A stretch of DNA of 64,000 nt from Pelomonas sp. Root1237. GTDB lineage: Bacteria; Pseudomonadota; Gammaproteobacteria; Burkholderiales; Burkholderiaceae_C. Position numbers and translations under genes: made by a program. Below, in pieces: positions 8,566-18,016 of this stretch (position 1 is its first letter; the number at the start of each line of letters is the position of its first letter). Where the stretch lies: contig NZ_LMDK01000020.1 in assembly GCF_001425055.1 (NCBI RefSeq), positions 9,310 to 73,309 of the forward strand. Direction: 5' to 3'. The notes under the pieces are model-generated. The model made no database searches. It was given only the letters and a program-made list of their open reading frames with translations, and was not told the DNA's origin.

Positions 8566-9594
8566 ATGCCACGCCCGCCGCTGCGCCGCGCCTTGCTTCC
8601 TGCCCTCCTCCCCGCCCTACTGTTCTGGGCGGCTTGGGCCCTGTTGCACTGGATCTGGCCCTACGCCCGCTGGCTGGCCCCGGCCGCCCAACTCTGGCTG
8701 GCCTACAGCGCCGCCTGGTTCACGCTCAACTGGCGCTGGTGGCCGCTGGCGGTGCCGCTGGCCGCCGCTCTGGGCGCCGCGGCGGGGACGTTGCTGCTGC
8801 CGGCCGTCGACCTGGCGCAATGGCAGAACCCGCTGGCGATGTGGCGGCCCTGGCTGCCGGCCTTCGCCTTCGCGCTGCTGATGCATCTGCCGGCCCGCTG
8901 GTGGCGCTGGCGTGAGGAGCAGGCCTTGGCGCTGCGCCTGGCGCACGCCGAACACACCGCGGCGATGGCCGAGCTGTCGCGCCAGGTCAGCCTGACCGAA
9001 CTGAAGGCGCTGCAGGCCCAGGTCGAGCCGCATTTCCTGTTCAACGCGCTGGCCAGCCTGCAGCAGCTGATCCGCAGCCAACCGGCCACGGCCGAGCGCT
9101 TTCTCGGTGAGCTGCACGACTACCTGCGCCTGGCCCTGCCCTCGCTGCGCGAGCCCATGAGCACGCTGGAGCGCGAGTTCGAGCTGGCATGCGCCTACCT
9201 CACGGTGATGTCCACACGGCTGGGCGAGCGCCTGCGCTTCGGCCTGGACGTCCAGCCCGGCTGCGAAGACCACGAACTGCCACCGCTGATGCTGCTGACG
9301 CTGGTGGAGAACGCGGTGCGCCACGGCATCGAGCCCAAGCCGCAAGGCGGGCGCATCGAACTCGACGCTCGGCGCGAGGGCGAGCGCCTCATGCTGGAGG
9401 TGCGCGACGATGGCGTGGGCCTGCAGGCGGCTGAGTCGGGGCCGGTCAACGGTCAGGGCCTGGGCCTGGCCAATGTGCGTGACCGCCTGGCTGGCCTGTA
9501 CGGCGAGGCGGCGCGCTTGAGTGTTCAACAGCGTTCCACGGGCGGCGTCTGCGCGCGCATCGAGCTGCCCTGGAACATTCCCGAGACCCGATGA
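8566..9594 (+). CDS. LytS/YehU-type sensor histidine kinase
   Basis: 342 residues. The first about 110 residues are four to five hydrophobic segments with no recognisable periplasmic sensor domain. A short coiled linker follows, then the His_kinase module (PF06580): QVEPHFLFNALASLQ with the phosphorylated histidine at about H156, and an ATPase domain with LVENAVRHGI (N box) and VRDDGVGL and GQGLGLANVRDRL (G boxes). The stop overlaps the start of the LytTR regulator gene (ATGA at 9591-9594), so the pair is translationally coupled. Since the membrane part is all helices, it probably senses within the membrane or through a partner. The two exported proteins encoded just upstream are candidates for such a partner (inference). 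Confidence 0.9.
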   Translation: MPRPPLRRALLPALLPALLFWAAWALLHWIWPYARWLAPAAQLWLAYSAAWFTLNWRWWPLAVPLAAALGAAAGTLLLPAVDLAQWQNPLAMWRPWLPAFAFALLMHLPARWWRWREEQALALRLAHAEHTAAMAELSRQVSLTELKALQAQVEPHFLFNALASLQQLIRSQPATAERFLGELHDYLRLALPSLREPMSTLEREFELACAYLTVMSTRLGERLRFGLDVQPGCEDHELPPLMLLTLVENAVRHGIEPKPQGGRIELDARREGERLMLEVRDDGVGLQAAESGPVNGQGLGLANVRDRLAGLYGEAARLSVQQRSTGGVCARIELPWNIPETR

Positions 9595-10358
9595 AGCACC
9601 CCACCGCTCTCCTGATCGAAGACGAAGCCTTGCCACGCCAGCGCCTGCGCGAGGGCCTGGCCGAGCTGTGGCCGCAGCTGCAAGTGCTGGCCGAGGCCGA
9701 GGACGGCGAACGCGGCCTGGCCCTGGTGCTGGAACTGCGGCCCGACATCGTCTTCGTCGACATCCGCCTGCCCGGGCTGGACGGCCTGCAGCTGGCGCGG
9801 CGCATCAAGGGCCTGTGCCACATCGTCTTCGTCACCGCCTACGACGCGCACGCGGTGACCGCCTTCGACCAGGGCGCGGTGGACTACCTGCTCAAGCCGC
9901 TGGCCACCGAGCGCCTGCGCGAGACGGTGCAGCGCCTGCAGCAGCGCCTGCAGTTGCCGCCGGCCGAGTTGGCGCGCTGGTTGCAGCAGTGGGCGCCACC
10001 CTCCTTGCCATCCAGCGCCCCTGCCGTGCCCAGCGCGCCGCTGCGCTGGCTGCAGGCTTCACAGGGCGAACGTTTGCACCTTGTGATGGTGGCGGATGTG
10101 AGCCATTTCCGCAGCGACAACAAGTACACCTGCGCCTTCACCGCGGAAGGCGAATACCTGCTGCGCCTGTCCTTGCGCGAACTGCTGCAGCAACTCGACC
10201 CGGAGCAGTTCTGGCAGATTCACCGCGCCGTCGTCATCAACGTGGCCCACGTCGCGCGTGTGGACCGCAGCCTGGGCAGCATGGAAGTGCTGCTCAAGGA
10301 CGGCAAGACGAGGTTGCCGGTGAGCCAAAGCTTCCAACCCCGGTTCAAGCCGATGTAG
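9591..10358 (+). CDS. LytTR-family response regulator
   Basis: 255 residues. The receiver domain (1-120) has the acidic pair IEDE, the phosphoacceptor aspartate in IVFVDIRLPG (D57) and the lysine in YLLKPL. A proline/alanine-rich linker (about 135-155) leads to a LytTR DNA-binding domain (about 155-255) with FRSDNKYTCAF, QIHRAVVINVAHV and a LPVSQSFQPRF end. It is the partner of the kinase encoded immediately upstream, whose stop codon overlaps this start. LytTR regulators bind pairs of short direct repeats; I did not find a convincing pair in the 6981-7149 gap. Confidence 0.92.
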   Translation: MKHPTALLIEDEALPRQRLREGLAELWPQLQVLAEAEDGERGLALVLELRPDIVFVDIRLPGLDGLQLARRIKGLCHIVFVTAYDAHAVTAFDQGAVDYLLKPLATERLRETVQRLQQRLQLPPAELARWLQQWAPPSLPSSAPAVPSAPLRWLQASQGERLHLVMVADVSHFRSDNKYTCAFTAEGEYLLRLSLRELLQQLDPEQFWQIHRAVVINVAHVARVDRSLGSMEVLLKDGKTRLPVSQSFQPRFKPM

Positions 10359-10386
10359 CGCGCAGTGTCGGCACACGCCGGCGGCC

Positions 10387-11877
10387 TCATTTGCTGGACG
10401 GAAACGCAAACGCCGCGTTTTCGCGCACGCCCGACGACGGCCAGCGCTGAGTGATCTGCTTGCGGCGCGTGTAAAAGCGCACCGCGTCCGGGCCGTAGGC
10501 GTTCAGGTCGCCGAACAGCGACCGCTTCCAGCCGCCGAAGGAGTGATACGCCACCGGCACCGGCAGCGGCACGTTGACACCCACCATGCCGACCTGGATG
10601 TGGTCAGTGAAGTGCCGCGCCGTCTCGCCGTCGCGCGTGAAGATGCAGGTGCCGTTGCCGTACTCGTGCGCGTCGATCATCGCCATCGCCGCCTGCAGGC
10701 TGTCGACGCGGACGATGCCGAGTACGGGGCCGAAGATCTCTTCCTCGTAGATGCGCATGCCGGGCGTGACGCGGTCGAACAGGCAGGGGCCGAGGAAGTA
10801 GCCGGCCTCGTGCCCGGCCACCGTCAGCCCGCGGCCGTCGACGACGAGTTCAGCGCCCTCTTCCACGCCTTGATCGACATAGCCACGCACCTTCTCCAGA
10901 TGCGCCTTGGTGACCAACGGTCCCATGTCGCAGCCGGCCTCGCGGCCCGAGCCGATCTTCATGCGGGCCATCTCGGCGATGAGCTTCTCGCGCACGGCAT
11001 CGGCCGTCGCATCGCCCACCGCGACGACCAGCGGGATGGCCATGCAGCGCTCGCCGCAGGAGCCGAAAGCCGCGCCCATCAGCGCCGTGACGGCGTTGTC
11101 GATGTCGGCGTCGGGCATGACGACGGCGTGGTTCTTCGCGCCGCCCAGCGCCTGCACGCGCTTGCCGTGCCTGGTGCCGGTGGCGTAGATGTATTCGGCA
11201 ATCGGCGTCGAGCCGACAAAGCTGATGGCCTGCACGCGTGGGTCGGTCAGAAGCGTGTCCACGGCCTCCTTGTCGCCGTTGACGACGTTCAGCACGCCCG
11301 GCGGCAGGCCGGCGTCCTGGGCCAGCTGGGCGATGAACAGCGTGCTGCTCGGGTCGCGCTCGGACGGCTTCAGGATGAAGGTGTTGCCGCAGGCCACGGC
11401 CATGGGCCACATCCACAGCGGCACCATGGCCGGGAAATTGAACGGCGTGATGCCGGCGCAGACACCCAGCGACTGGAACTCCGACCAGGCGTCGATGCCC
11501 GGGCCGACGTTGCGACTGTGCTCACCCTTCAGCAGCTCGGGCGCATAGGTCGCGTACTCGACGTTCTCGATGCCGCGCTGCAGTTCGCCCAGGCTGTCGG
11601 CCAGCACCTTGCCGTGCTCGTCGGTGATGAGGCGGCAGATGGTGTCGGCATGCGCTTCGAGCAGCTCCTTGAAGCGGGTCAGCACGCGGGCGCGCTTGAG
11701 CGGCGGCGTGTTGCGCCAGGCAGGGAATGCGGCTTGCGCGGCGGCTATTGCCGACTCGACGGTGGCACGGTCCGCCAGGCGGACCTGCGCGCCGACCTTG
11801 CCGGTGGCGGGGTTGAAGACGTCGGCCGAGCGGCTGCCGCCGTCGACCTGCTGGCCGTTGATGAGATGGGTGATCAC
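10387..11877 (-). CDS. mmsA: CoA-acylating methylmalonate/malonate-semialdehyde dehydrogenase
   Basis: 496 residues with the full aldehyde-dehydrogenase fold. Features seen include GITPFNFPAMVPLWMWPMA, the NAD-binding FVGSTP, and the catalytic cysteine in FGSCGERCM (about C278). The PFNFPAMVPLWM and GERCM segments are typical of the MmsA/IolA group, which oxidises methylmalonate or malonate semialdehyde to propionyl- or acetyl-CoA. The aminotransferase gene 21 bp upstream on the same strand would supply malonate semialdehyde from beta-alanine, so the pair reads as a beta-alanine (or related omega-amine) breakdown operon. The regulator is probably the divergent LysR gene at 13328. The gene converges with the LytTR regulator gene. 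Confidence 0.92.
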   Translation of the reverse strand: MITHLINGQQVDGGSRSADVFNPATGKVGAQVRLADRATVESAIAAAQAAFPAWRNTPPLKRARVLTRFKELLEAHADTICRLITDEHGKVLADSLGELQRGIENVEYATYAPELLKGEHSRNVGPGIDAWSEFQSLGVCAGITPFNFPAMVPLWMWPMAVACGNTFILKPSERDPSSTLFIAQLAQDAGLPPGVLNVVNGDKEAVDTLLTDPRVQAISFVGSTPIAEYIYATGTRHGKRVQALGGAKNHAVVMPDADIDNAVTALMGAAFGSCGERCMAIPLVVAVGDATADAVREKLIAEMARMKIGSGREAGCDMGPLVTKAHLEKVRGYVDQGVEEGAELVVDGRGLTVAGHEAGYFLGPCLFDRVTPGMRIYEEEIFGPVLGIVRVDSLQAAMAMIDAHEYGNGTCIFTRDGETARHFTDHIQVGMVGVNVPLPVPVAYHSFGGWKRSLFGDLNAYGPDAVRFYTRRKQITQRWPSSGVRENAAFAFPSSK

Positions 11878-11898
11878 GGGATGTTTGGGAGTAAAAGT

Positions 11899-13239
11899 TC
11901 AGAGAGTCGCGTCGAAGCAGTCGCCTAAAGCGGAGACCAGCGAGTCGATCTCGGCGGGCGTGCTGATGAAGGGCGGCGCCATCTGGATGGTGTCGCCGCC
12001 GTAGCGCACGTAGAAGCCCTTGGCGTACATGGCCATCGCGATGTCGAAGGGGCGCTTGGCGGGCTCGCCGGGCAGCGGCGTGACGGTGATGCCGGCGGCC
12101 AGACCGAAGTTGCGGATGTCGGCCACATGCTTGGCGCCCTTCAGGCCATGCACGGCCGTCTCGAACATCGGCGCCAGCTCCTTCACGCGCTGCAGCGCAT
12201 GCTCGCGCTCCAGCAGGTCCAGCGAGGCGAGGCCGGCCGCGCAGGCGACCGGGTGGGCCGAGTAGGTGTAGCCGTGCGGGAACTCCAGCATGTAGTCGGG
12301 CCCGCCCTGGGCCATGAAGGTGTCGTGGATCTCCTGCTTGGCGACGACGACGCCCAACGGCTGCACGCCGTTGGTGATCTGCTTGGCGGCGGTCAGGATG
12401 TCGGGCGTCACGCCGAAGGCCTCGGCGCCCGTCCACGCGCCGGCGCGGCCGAAGCCGGTGATAACTTCGTCGAAGATCAGCAGGATGTTGTGCGCGGTGC
12501 AGATCTCGCGCAGCCGCTGCAAGTAGCCGACCGGCGGGATGACGACGCCGGCCGAACCCGAGAACGGCTCGACGATGACGGCGGCGATGTTGCTCGCGTC
12601 ATGCAGTGCGATCAGTTGCAGCAGTTCGTCGGCCAGGGCCGCGCCCATCGGCCCCTCCTGTGGCGGCATGCCCTTGAAGAAGCTGCCGTTGGGCGGCTGC
12701 GTGTGCGGCAGGTGATCGGCCTCCACGCCTTGGCCGAAGGTCTTGCGGTTGCCCACCATGCCGCCGACCGAGATGCCGCCGAAGTTGACGCCGTGGTAGC
12801 CCTTGGCGCGGCCGATCAGCCGCGTCTTGCCCGCCAGGCCCTTGGCACGCCAGTAGGCCCGCGCCATCTTCAGCGCCGTGTCGGCGGACTCCGAGCCCGA
12901 GCCGGTGAAGAACACGCGGTTCAGCCCCGCAGGCATCTTCTCGACGATCTTGTTGGCCAGCTCGAAGGACAGCGGGTGGCCGAACTGGAAGGCCGGCGAG
13001 TAGTCCAGCTCGCGCGCTTGGCGGCTGACGGCGTCGACGATCTCCGTTCGCCCGTGGCCCAGGCCTGTGCACCACAGGCCCGACAGGCCGTCGAAGATCT
13101 GCCGGCCGTCGTCGGTCCGATAGTAGGCGCCGGCGGCGCCGGTCAGGATGCGGGGGTTGGCCTTGAACTGCCGGTTGCCGGTGAAGGGCATCCAGTGGGC
13201 GTCCATCCATCCTGCGGGTCGGTCGGCGGTCTGAGTCAT
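11899..13239 (-). CDS. Class III omega-aminotransferase (beta-alanine--pyruvate type)
   Basis: 446 residues from the ATG at 13239 (the open frame continues upstream but runs into the divergent regulator). The N-terminus MTQTADRPAGWMDAHWMPFT is characteristic of beta-alanine:pyruvate and related omega-aminotransferases. It has the DGLSGLWCTGLGHGR segment, the PLP contacts SGSESADTALKMAR and IFDEVITGFGRAG, and the Schiff-base lysine in TAAKQITNG. The product from beta-alanine would be malonate semialdehyde, the substrate of the dehydrogenase encoded 21 bp downstream. Other omega-amines, such as GABA or taurine-like compounds, cannot be excluded from sequence. It is transcribed divergently from a LysR-type gene across a short region with a 7-bp inverted repeat. 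Confidence 0.9.
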   Translation of the reverse strand: MTQTADRPAGWMDAHWMPFTGNRQFKANPRILTGAAGAYYRTDDGRQIFDGLSGLWCTGLGHGRTEIVDAVSRQARELDYSPAFQFGHPLSFELANKIVEKMPAGLNRVFFTGSGSESADTALKMARAYWRAKGLAGKTRLIGRAKGYHGVNFGGISVGGMVGNRKTFGQGVEADHLPHTQPPNGSFFKGMPPQEGPMGAALADELLQLIALHDASNIAAVIVEPFSGSAGVVIPPVGYLQRLREICTAHNILLIFDEVITGFGRAGAWTGAEAFGVTPDILTAAKQITNGVQPLGVVVAKQEIHDTFMAQGGPDYMLEFPHGYTYSAHPVACAAGLASLDLLEREHALQRVKELAPMFETAVHGLKGAKHVADIRNFGLAAGITVTPLPGEPAKRPFDIAMAMYAKGFYVRYGGDTIQMAPPFISTPAEIDSLVSALGDCFDATL

Positions 13240-13288
13240 GGCTGCTCGTGCGAGTGGTTTGCGCCGCATCGTGCCCGGGCCAATGCTT

Positions 13289-13317
13289 GTAGACAATGAC
13301 AACATCGCCATGTCTAC
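13289..13317. promoter_or_regulatory. Inverted repeat, candidate LysR-type operator
   Basis: GTAGACA (13289-13295) and TGTCTAC (13311-13317) form perfect 7-bp arms with centres 22 bp apart, in the 88-bp gap between the aminotransferase and LysR genes. A dyad in the shared promoter gap is where LysR-type regulators normally bind to control both themselves and the divergent operon. The link is positional. Confidence 0.5.
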
Positions 13318-13327
13318 TTGCCGGTCA

Positions 13328-14248
13328 ATGAAACCAAACGACGCACGTCTTCCGGGCCAGATTGCCGATGTGGACCTGCGCCTGCTCAGGGTCTTCAAGG
13401 CCGTCGTCGAATGTGGCGGCATGGCGGCGGCGGAGCTGGAGCTCAACGTCGGCATGCCGACCATCAGCCGGCAGATCAAGGACCTGGAGGAGCGCCTCGG
13501 CCTGGTGCTGTGCCGCCGCGGCCGCGCCGGGTTTGCGCTGACGGCCGAGGGCGCCGAGCTCTACGCGGCGGCGCTGCAACTGCTGTCCGCCACCACCGAT
13601 TTCCGCGCCCGGCTGGAGGAGATCCACCACCAGATCGGCGGCGAGCTGCACCTGGCGCTGTTCGAGAAGACCGTCAGCAATCCCGCCTGCCACATCGACC
13701 GCGCGCTGGCGCAGTTCAACGAGACGGCACCGGGCGTGAAGCTGCACATCCATGTCGGCACCATCACCGACATCGAGCAGGGCGTGCTGTCGGGCCAGTT
13801 CCAGGTCGGCGTCATCCCGGAGCATCGAAGGTCGGAGAGCCTGGCCTACCGGCCGCTGTTCGGCGAGCAGATGCACCTCTACGCCGGCAGCAGCCACCCA
13901 TGGTTCAAGGCCGACCACCGCTGGAGCTGGGCGGACCTGAGAGGCCAGCAACTGGCGGGCCTGGGCTACCACTCGCCCAACCTGGTGCTGACGCACCGAC
14001 AAAAGCTGGAGCGTGCGGCCACGGCGTCCGACCAGGAAGGCGTCGCCACGTTGATCCTGACCGGCTGCTTTGTTGGCTTCCTGCCCGACCATTACGCCCA
14101 GCCCTTTGTCGACGCCGGCCGCCTGCGCGCCGTGTCCGTCGATGAGCTGAGTTATGACTGCAGCTTCGCCTGCATCTACCGCCACGACCCCGCACCCACC
14201 CGGGCTGCGGCAACCCTCGTGCAGGCGCTCGAAGCGGCTCACGCCTGA
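13328..14248 (+). CDS. LysR-family transcriptional regulator
   Basis: 306 residues from ATG 13328. The alternatives at 13310 and 13238 would place the start inside the inverted repeat or in the aminotransferase gene. The N-terminal winged helix-turn-helix reads VDLRLLRVFKAVVECGGMAA, then ELNVGMPTISRQIKDLEERL. The rest is a two-lobe periplasmic-binding-like effector domain (from about residue 95: GELHLALFEKTVSNPACHID). It is divergent from the aminotransferase-mmsA operon, which it most likely controls, with beta-alanine or a pathway intermediate as a possible inducer (inference). The usual LTTR N-terminus is preceded here by about 12 polar residues. No clear Shine-Dalgarno sequence was seen. 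Confidence 0.88.
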   Translation: MKPNDARLPGQIADVDLRLLRVFKAVVECGGMAAAELELNVGMPTISRQIKDLEERLGLVLCRRGRAGFALTAEGAELYAAALQLLSATTDFRARLEEIHHQIGGELHLALFEKTVSNPACHIDRALAQFNETAPGVKLHIHVGTITDIEQGVLSGQFQVGVIPEHRRSESLAYRPLFGEQMHLYAGSSHPWFKADHRWSWADLRGQQLAGLGYHSPNLVLTHRQKLERAATASDQEGVATLILTGCFVGFLPDHYAQPFVDAGRLRAVSVDELSYDCSFACIYRHDPAPTRAAATLVQALEAAHA

Positions 14249-14318
14249 GGAAGCGGCGACTACCATCCCGCTCCTGCCTTCACCGCCATCTTCAGCGGCC
14301 TCGCGCCCTCCATCTCGC

Positions 14319-15323
<1,005 letters not shown>

Positions 15324-15329
15324 GGCCGC

Positions 15330-15800
15330 TCAGCCGCCGGGGGCCGCCAGGTTCTCGCGCAGCTTGGCCAGCAGCGCCAGCAAATGCCGGCACTCCGCCT
15401 CGTCCAGCCCGCTGACGGCCTGCGCTGACACGCGCTGAGCCTGCTTGCGCACCTGCTGCTGCAAGGCCTTGCCCGCCGCACTGACCTGCAGGTGCACGCT
15501 GCGCCTGTCGGCCGCATCGGCGCTGGCTTCCAGCAGGCCACGCTCGCGCAAGCCCGCAATCAAACGCGCCACCTGGCCCTTGTCGCGCCCAGAGTGCTGC
15601 ACCAGCTCGCTCTGCGTCGCGCCCGGGCGAGAGGCAAAGAAACCCAGTGTCTTGGCCTCCATGTGGCTCAGGTCATGCGCGGCTTCCTTCAGCGCCTGGA
15701 ACTGCAGCGAGCGGAACCGGTGCATGACCGAGTGAACGCTCTCCACGACCTCTTCGGCGAGGTTGCCCTTATTGTTGACAATATCAACTTGTTTGCGCAT
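15330..15800 (-). CDS. MarR-family transcriptional regulator
   Basis: 156 residues from the ATG at 15800; an ATG four codons upstream at 15812 is possible. The winged-helix core is ATQSELVQHSGRDKGQVARL, followed by IAGLRERGLLE and the wing ADAADRRSVHLQVSAAG, flanked by dimerisation helices. The frame stays open far upstream (to 16754), but that extension is antisense to the siderophore-interacting-protein gene and was discarded. The gene is divergent from that reductase gene. A GTTGA-N5-TCAAC palindrome lies in its first codons and over the neighbour's predicted promoter, so it probably represses both. Ligand unknown. Confidence 0.9.
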   Translation of the reverse strand: MRKQVDIVNNKGNLAEEVVESVHSVMHRFRSLQFQALKEAAHDLSHMEAKTLGFFASRPGATQSELVQHSGRDKGQVARLIAGLRERGLLEASADAADRRSVHLQVSAAGKALQQQVRKQAQRVSAQAVSGLDEAECRHLLALLAKLRENLAAPGG

Positions 15801-15803
15801 GAT
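15774..15803 (+). promoter_or_regulatory. Sigma-70-like promoter overlapped by a MarR-type palindrome
   Basis: TTGACA (15775-15780) and CATGAT (15798-15803) are spaced by 17 bp and point towards the siderophore-interacting-protein gene. The -35 box sits inside the palindrome GTTGA-N5-TCAAC (15774-15788). A related half, GATGACATTATCAACC, follows just downstream. Binding there would block the -35 box. Because the site also lies in codons 5-9 of marR, it could hinder marR transcription. Confidence 0.55.
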
Positions 15804-15821
15804 GGATGACATTATCAACCA

Positions 15822-16568
15822 ATGTTCCAGCCCACCATGTCCGACCCCACCACGGCGCCTCTGCGCCGCATCCAGCGCGTCCGCCATGAACTGCTGATGC
15901 GCGACCTCGAAGTCAGCCGCGTCGAGCAGCTCAGCCCGCACTTCGTCTCGGTGACCCTGCACGGCGAGTCCCTGGCGAGCTTCCGGTCCGACTCCTTTGA
16001 CGACCACGTGAAGCTCTTCTTCGGTGAAACGGATCGCCGCGACTACACGCCGCGATCGTTCGACCGCGAGCGCCGCGAGCTGACGATCGAGTTCGCGCTG
16101 CACGGCGCCGGCGCCGCCTCCGACTGGGCCGGCCAGGCCGCGGTTGGCCAACACCTCAGGGTCGGCGGCCCCCGAGGCTCGATGGTCATCCCGACCGACT
16201 ACGACTGGCACCTGCTGATCGGTGACGACTCCGCCCTGCCAGCGGTGCATCGCCGCCTGGAAGAACTGCCGCCCGAGGCGCGCGTCATCACGGTGTTGCA
16301 GGTCGGCGACGCCGCGGACCGCCGGCTGTTTACCGGCCGTGCGCAGACGGAAGTGAACTGGGTCGAAACGCCCGAAGCGCTGCAATCCGCCGTCGCCGCA
16401 CTGAAGCTTCCCGATGGCGAGGGCTTCGCCTGGGCCGCGGGTGAAGCGTCCGCGATGGCCTCGGTGCGGGCCCTGCTCGTGGCCAAGGGCTTGCCCAAGG
16501 AAGCGCTGAAGGTGGCGGCCTACTGGAAGGCCGGCGCCGCAGCCTTTCACGAGACGCTGGAGGCCTGA
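15822..16568 (+). CDS. Siderophore-interacting protein (NAD(P)H-dependent ferric-chelate reductase)
   Basis: 248 residues from ATG 15822; an in-frame ATG at 15837 (MSDPTTAPLRRIQRVRHELL) is an equally reasonable start. FAD-binding beta-barrel residues include RDYTPRSF, the R-x-Y-T-x-R signature of the ViuB/YqjH family. These cytoplasmic flavoproteins release iron by reducing Fe(III)-siderophore complexes. The C-terminal SIP domain (from about 125) has LLIGDDSALPAVHRRLE and FAWAAGEASAMASVR, as in YqjH. Its partner regulator is the divergent MarR gene. YqjH-YqjI in E. coli shows the same type of linked regulator and reductase, though the regulator there is a PadR-like protein. It converges with tctE at 16576 with only 7 bp between. 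Confidence 0.9.
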   Translation: MFQPTMSDPTTAPLRRIQRVRHELLMRDLEVSRVEQLSPHFVSVTLHGESLASFRSDSFDDHVKLFFGETDRRDYTPRSFDRERRELTIEFALHGAGAASDWAGQAAVGQHLRVGGPRGSMVIPTDYDWHLLIGDDSALPAVHRRLEELPPEARVITVLQVGDAADRRLFTGRAQTEVNWVETPEALQSAVAALKLPDGEGFAWAAGEASAMASVRALLVAKGLPKEALKVAAYWKAGAAAFHETLEA

Positions 16569-16575
16569 GCCGAGT

Positions 16576-18006
16576 TCAGGCCTTGTGGCCGCGCGGCGAA
16601 TCAGCCAGCGGTAGCCGCACACGGGCGTCCAGGCCCGACACGCGCGCGCCTTCGATCCGATTGACCAGTTCGATCTGGCCGCCCAGGGAATGAACCAGGG
16701 CCAGGCAGATCGCCAGCCCCAGGCCTGATCCCTTGCCCGCATCGCCGACGGCAAAGGGCAGGAAGAGCCTCTCCTGCTGCTGCGGCGTCAGCCCCGGCCC
16801 GCCATCGGCAATCAACAGCTGCGCCATGCCCATGTCGAGCGACAGCGCGATGGCCAGCCGCCCGCCCACCGGCGTGTGCTGGATGGCGTTGTGCAGCAGG
16901 TTGCGCGTCAGCTCGCGCAGCGCCCACTCGTGGCTCTCGACGGCCGCGGGCTCGGTGTGGATGTCGAAGTCCAGGCCCTGCTTGGCGATCAGCGGCGCCA
17001 GGTCCAGGGCCACGGCGCGCGTGATCTCGGCCCAGTCCTGCGTCGGCATGGCCTCGCCCGGCTGGCGCATCTGTTCGGCGCGCGCCAGGGCCAGCATCTG
17101 GTTGGCGAGCTGGGTGGCGCGGTTCACCGTGGTGTCGATTTCGGCCAGGGCCTGCAGCGGCTCCACATCACCCTGGCGGGCGGACTGCACCTGCACCTTC
17201 AGCACGGCCAGCGGCGTGCGCAGCTGGTGTGAGGCGTCGCGCACAAAGCGCTTCTGGTGCTCCAGAAGCCGCGCCTGTCGTGCCAGCGCCTCGTTGGTGG
17301 CGACGATCAGCGGTGTCAGCTCGACGGGCAGGCCAGGCGCCTGCAGCGGGCTGAGGTCGTCGGCGTCACGCGTACGCAGCGCGGCGCTGAGCTCGCGCAC
17401 CGGCCGGGTGGCGCGCTGCACCACGGTCCAGACGACGATGGCGATGACGGCCAGCAGCAGCGCCTGGCGCCACAGCGTGTGCAGCAAGACCTGGCGCGCG
17501 AGGCCGCGGCGCAGGTGCAGCGTCTCGGCAACCTGGATGGTCGCCAGGCCCATGCCGGTCTGGCCAGACACCGGCTGCAGCAACACGGCCATGCGCACCG
17601 GCTCGCCACGAAAGCGCGCGCCGTAGAAGTCCACCAGCGCCTGGTAGGCGCCCTGGTCGGGCAGCTTGCCCGTCCAGTCGGGCAGGTCCTCGTCGCCCGA
17701 GACGAGCTCGCCTTTGAAGCCTCGCACCTTGAAGTAGAGCCGGCTGCGGCCATCGGTCTCGAAGGCTTCCAGTGCCGAATACGGCACGGGCGCCAGCAGC
17801 CGCGCCTGCTCGCCGCTGCCCGCCACGCCGAGCAGTTCGCCGATGGCCTTGGCCGACGCCAGCAGCGTGCGGTCGTAGGCGGTGTCGACGGCGCGCAGCG
17901 TCTCGCGGTAAAGACTGAACGTGTTGATGGCCACCAGCAGGCCGACGGGCAGCAGGATGCCCCACAGCAGGCGGGCGCGCATGGACAGGGCGGCGAGGCG
18001 CTTCAT
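16576..18006 (-). CDS. tctE: Sensor histidine kinase TctE
   Basis: 476 residues. A first transmembrane helix (about 13-28) is followed by a periplasmic domain of about 150 residues matching the TctE/2CSK N-terminal sensor (LLASAKAIGELL, YFKVRGFKGELVSGDEDLP). Then come a second helix (about 180-200), HAMP, and a HisKA domain with the phosphoacceptor in FVRDASHQLRTPLAVLKVQV. The HATPase domain contains NLLHNAIQHTP, DGGPGL and GKGSGLGLAI. It follows the response-regulator gene tctD by 10 bp on the same strand. Both lie back to back with tctCBA, the layout known from tricarboxylate uptake loci where TctDE senses citrate-like acids. The exact ligand is inferred. Confidence 0.9.
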   Translation of the reverse strand: MKRLAALSMRARLLWGILLPVGLLVAINTFSLYRETLRAVDTAYDRTLLASAKAIGELLGVAGSGEQARLLAPVPYSALEAFETDGRSRLYFKVRGFKGELVSGDEDLPDWTGKLPDQGAYQALVDFYGARFRGEPVRMAVLLQPVSGQTGMGLATIQVAETLHLRRGLARQVLLHTLWRQALLLAVIAIVVWTVVQRATRPVRELSAALRTRDADDLSPLQAPGLPVELTPLIVATNEALARQARLLEHQKRFVRDASHQLRTPLAVLKVQVQSARQGDVEPLQALAEIDTTVNRATQLANQMLALARAEQMRQPGEAMPTQDWAEITRAVALDLAPLIAKQGLDFDIHTEPAAVESHEWALRELTRNLLHNAIQHTPVGGRLAIALSLDMGMAQLLIADGGPGLTPQQQERLFLPFAVGDAGKGSGLGLAICLALVHSLGGQIELVNRIEGARVSGLDARVRLPLADSPRGHKA

Positions 18007-18016
18007 CGGAGGCGGC

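Noticed and set aside
15801..16754. N-terminal extension of the MarR frame
   Set aside because: It is antisense to the siderophore-interacting-protein gene and MarR proteins are about 150 residues long.
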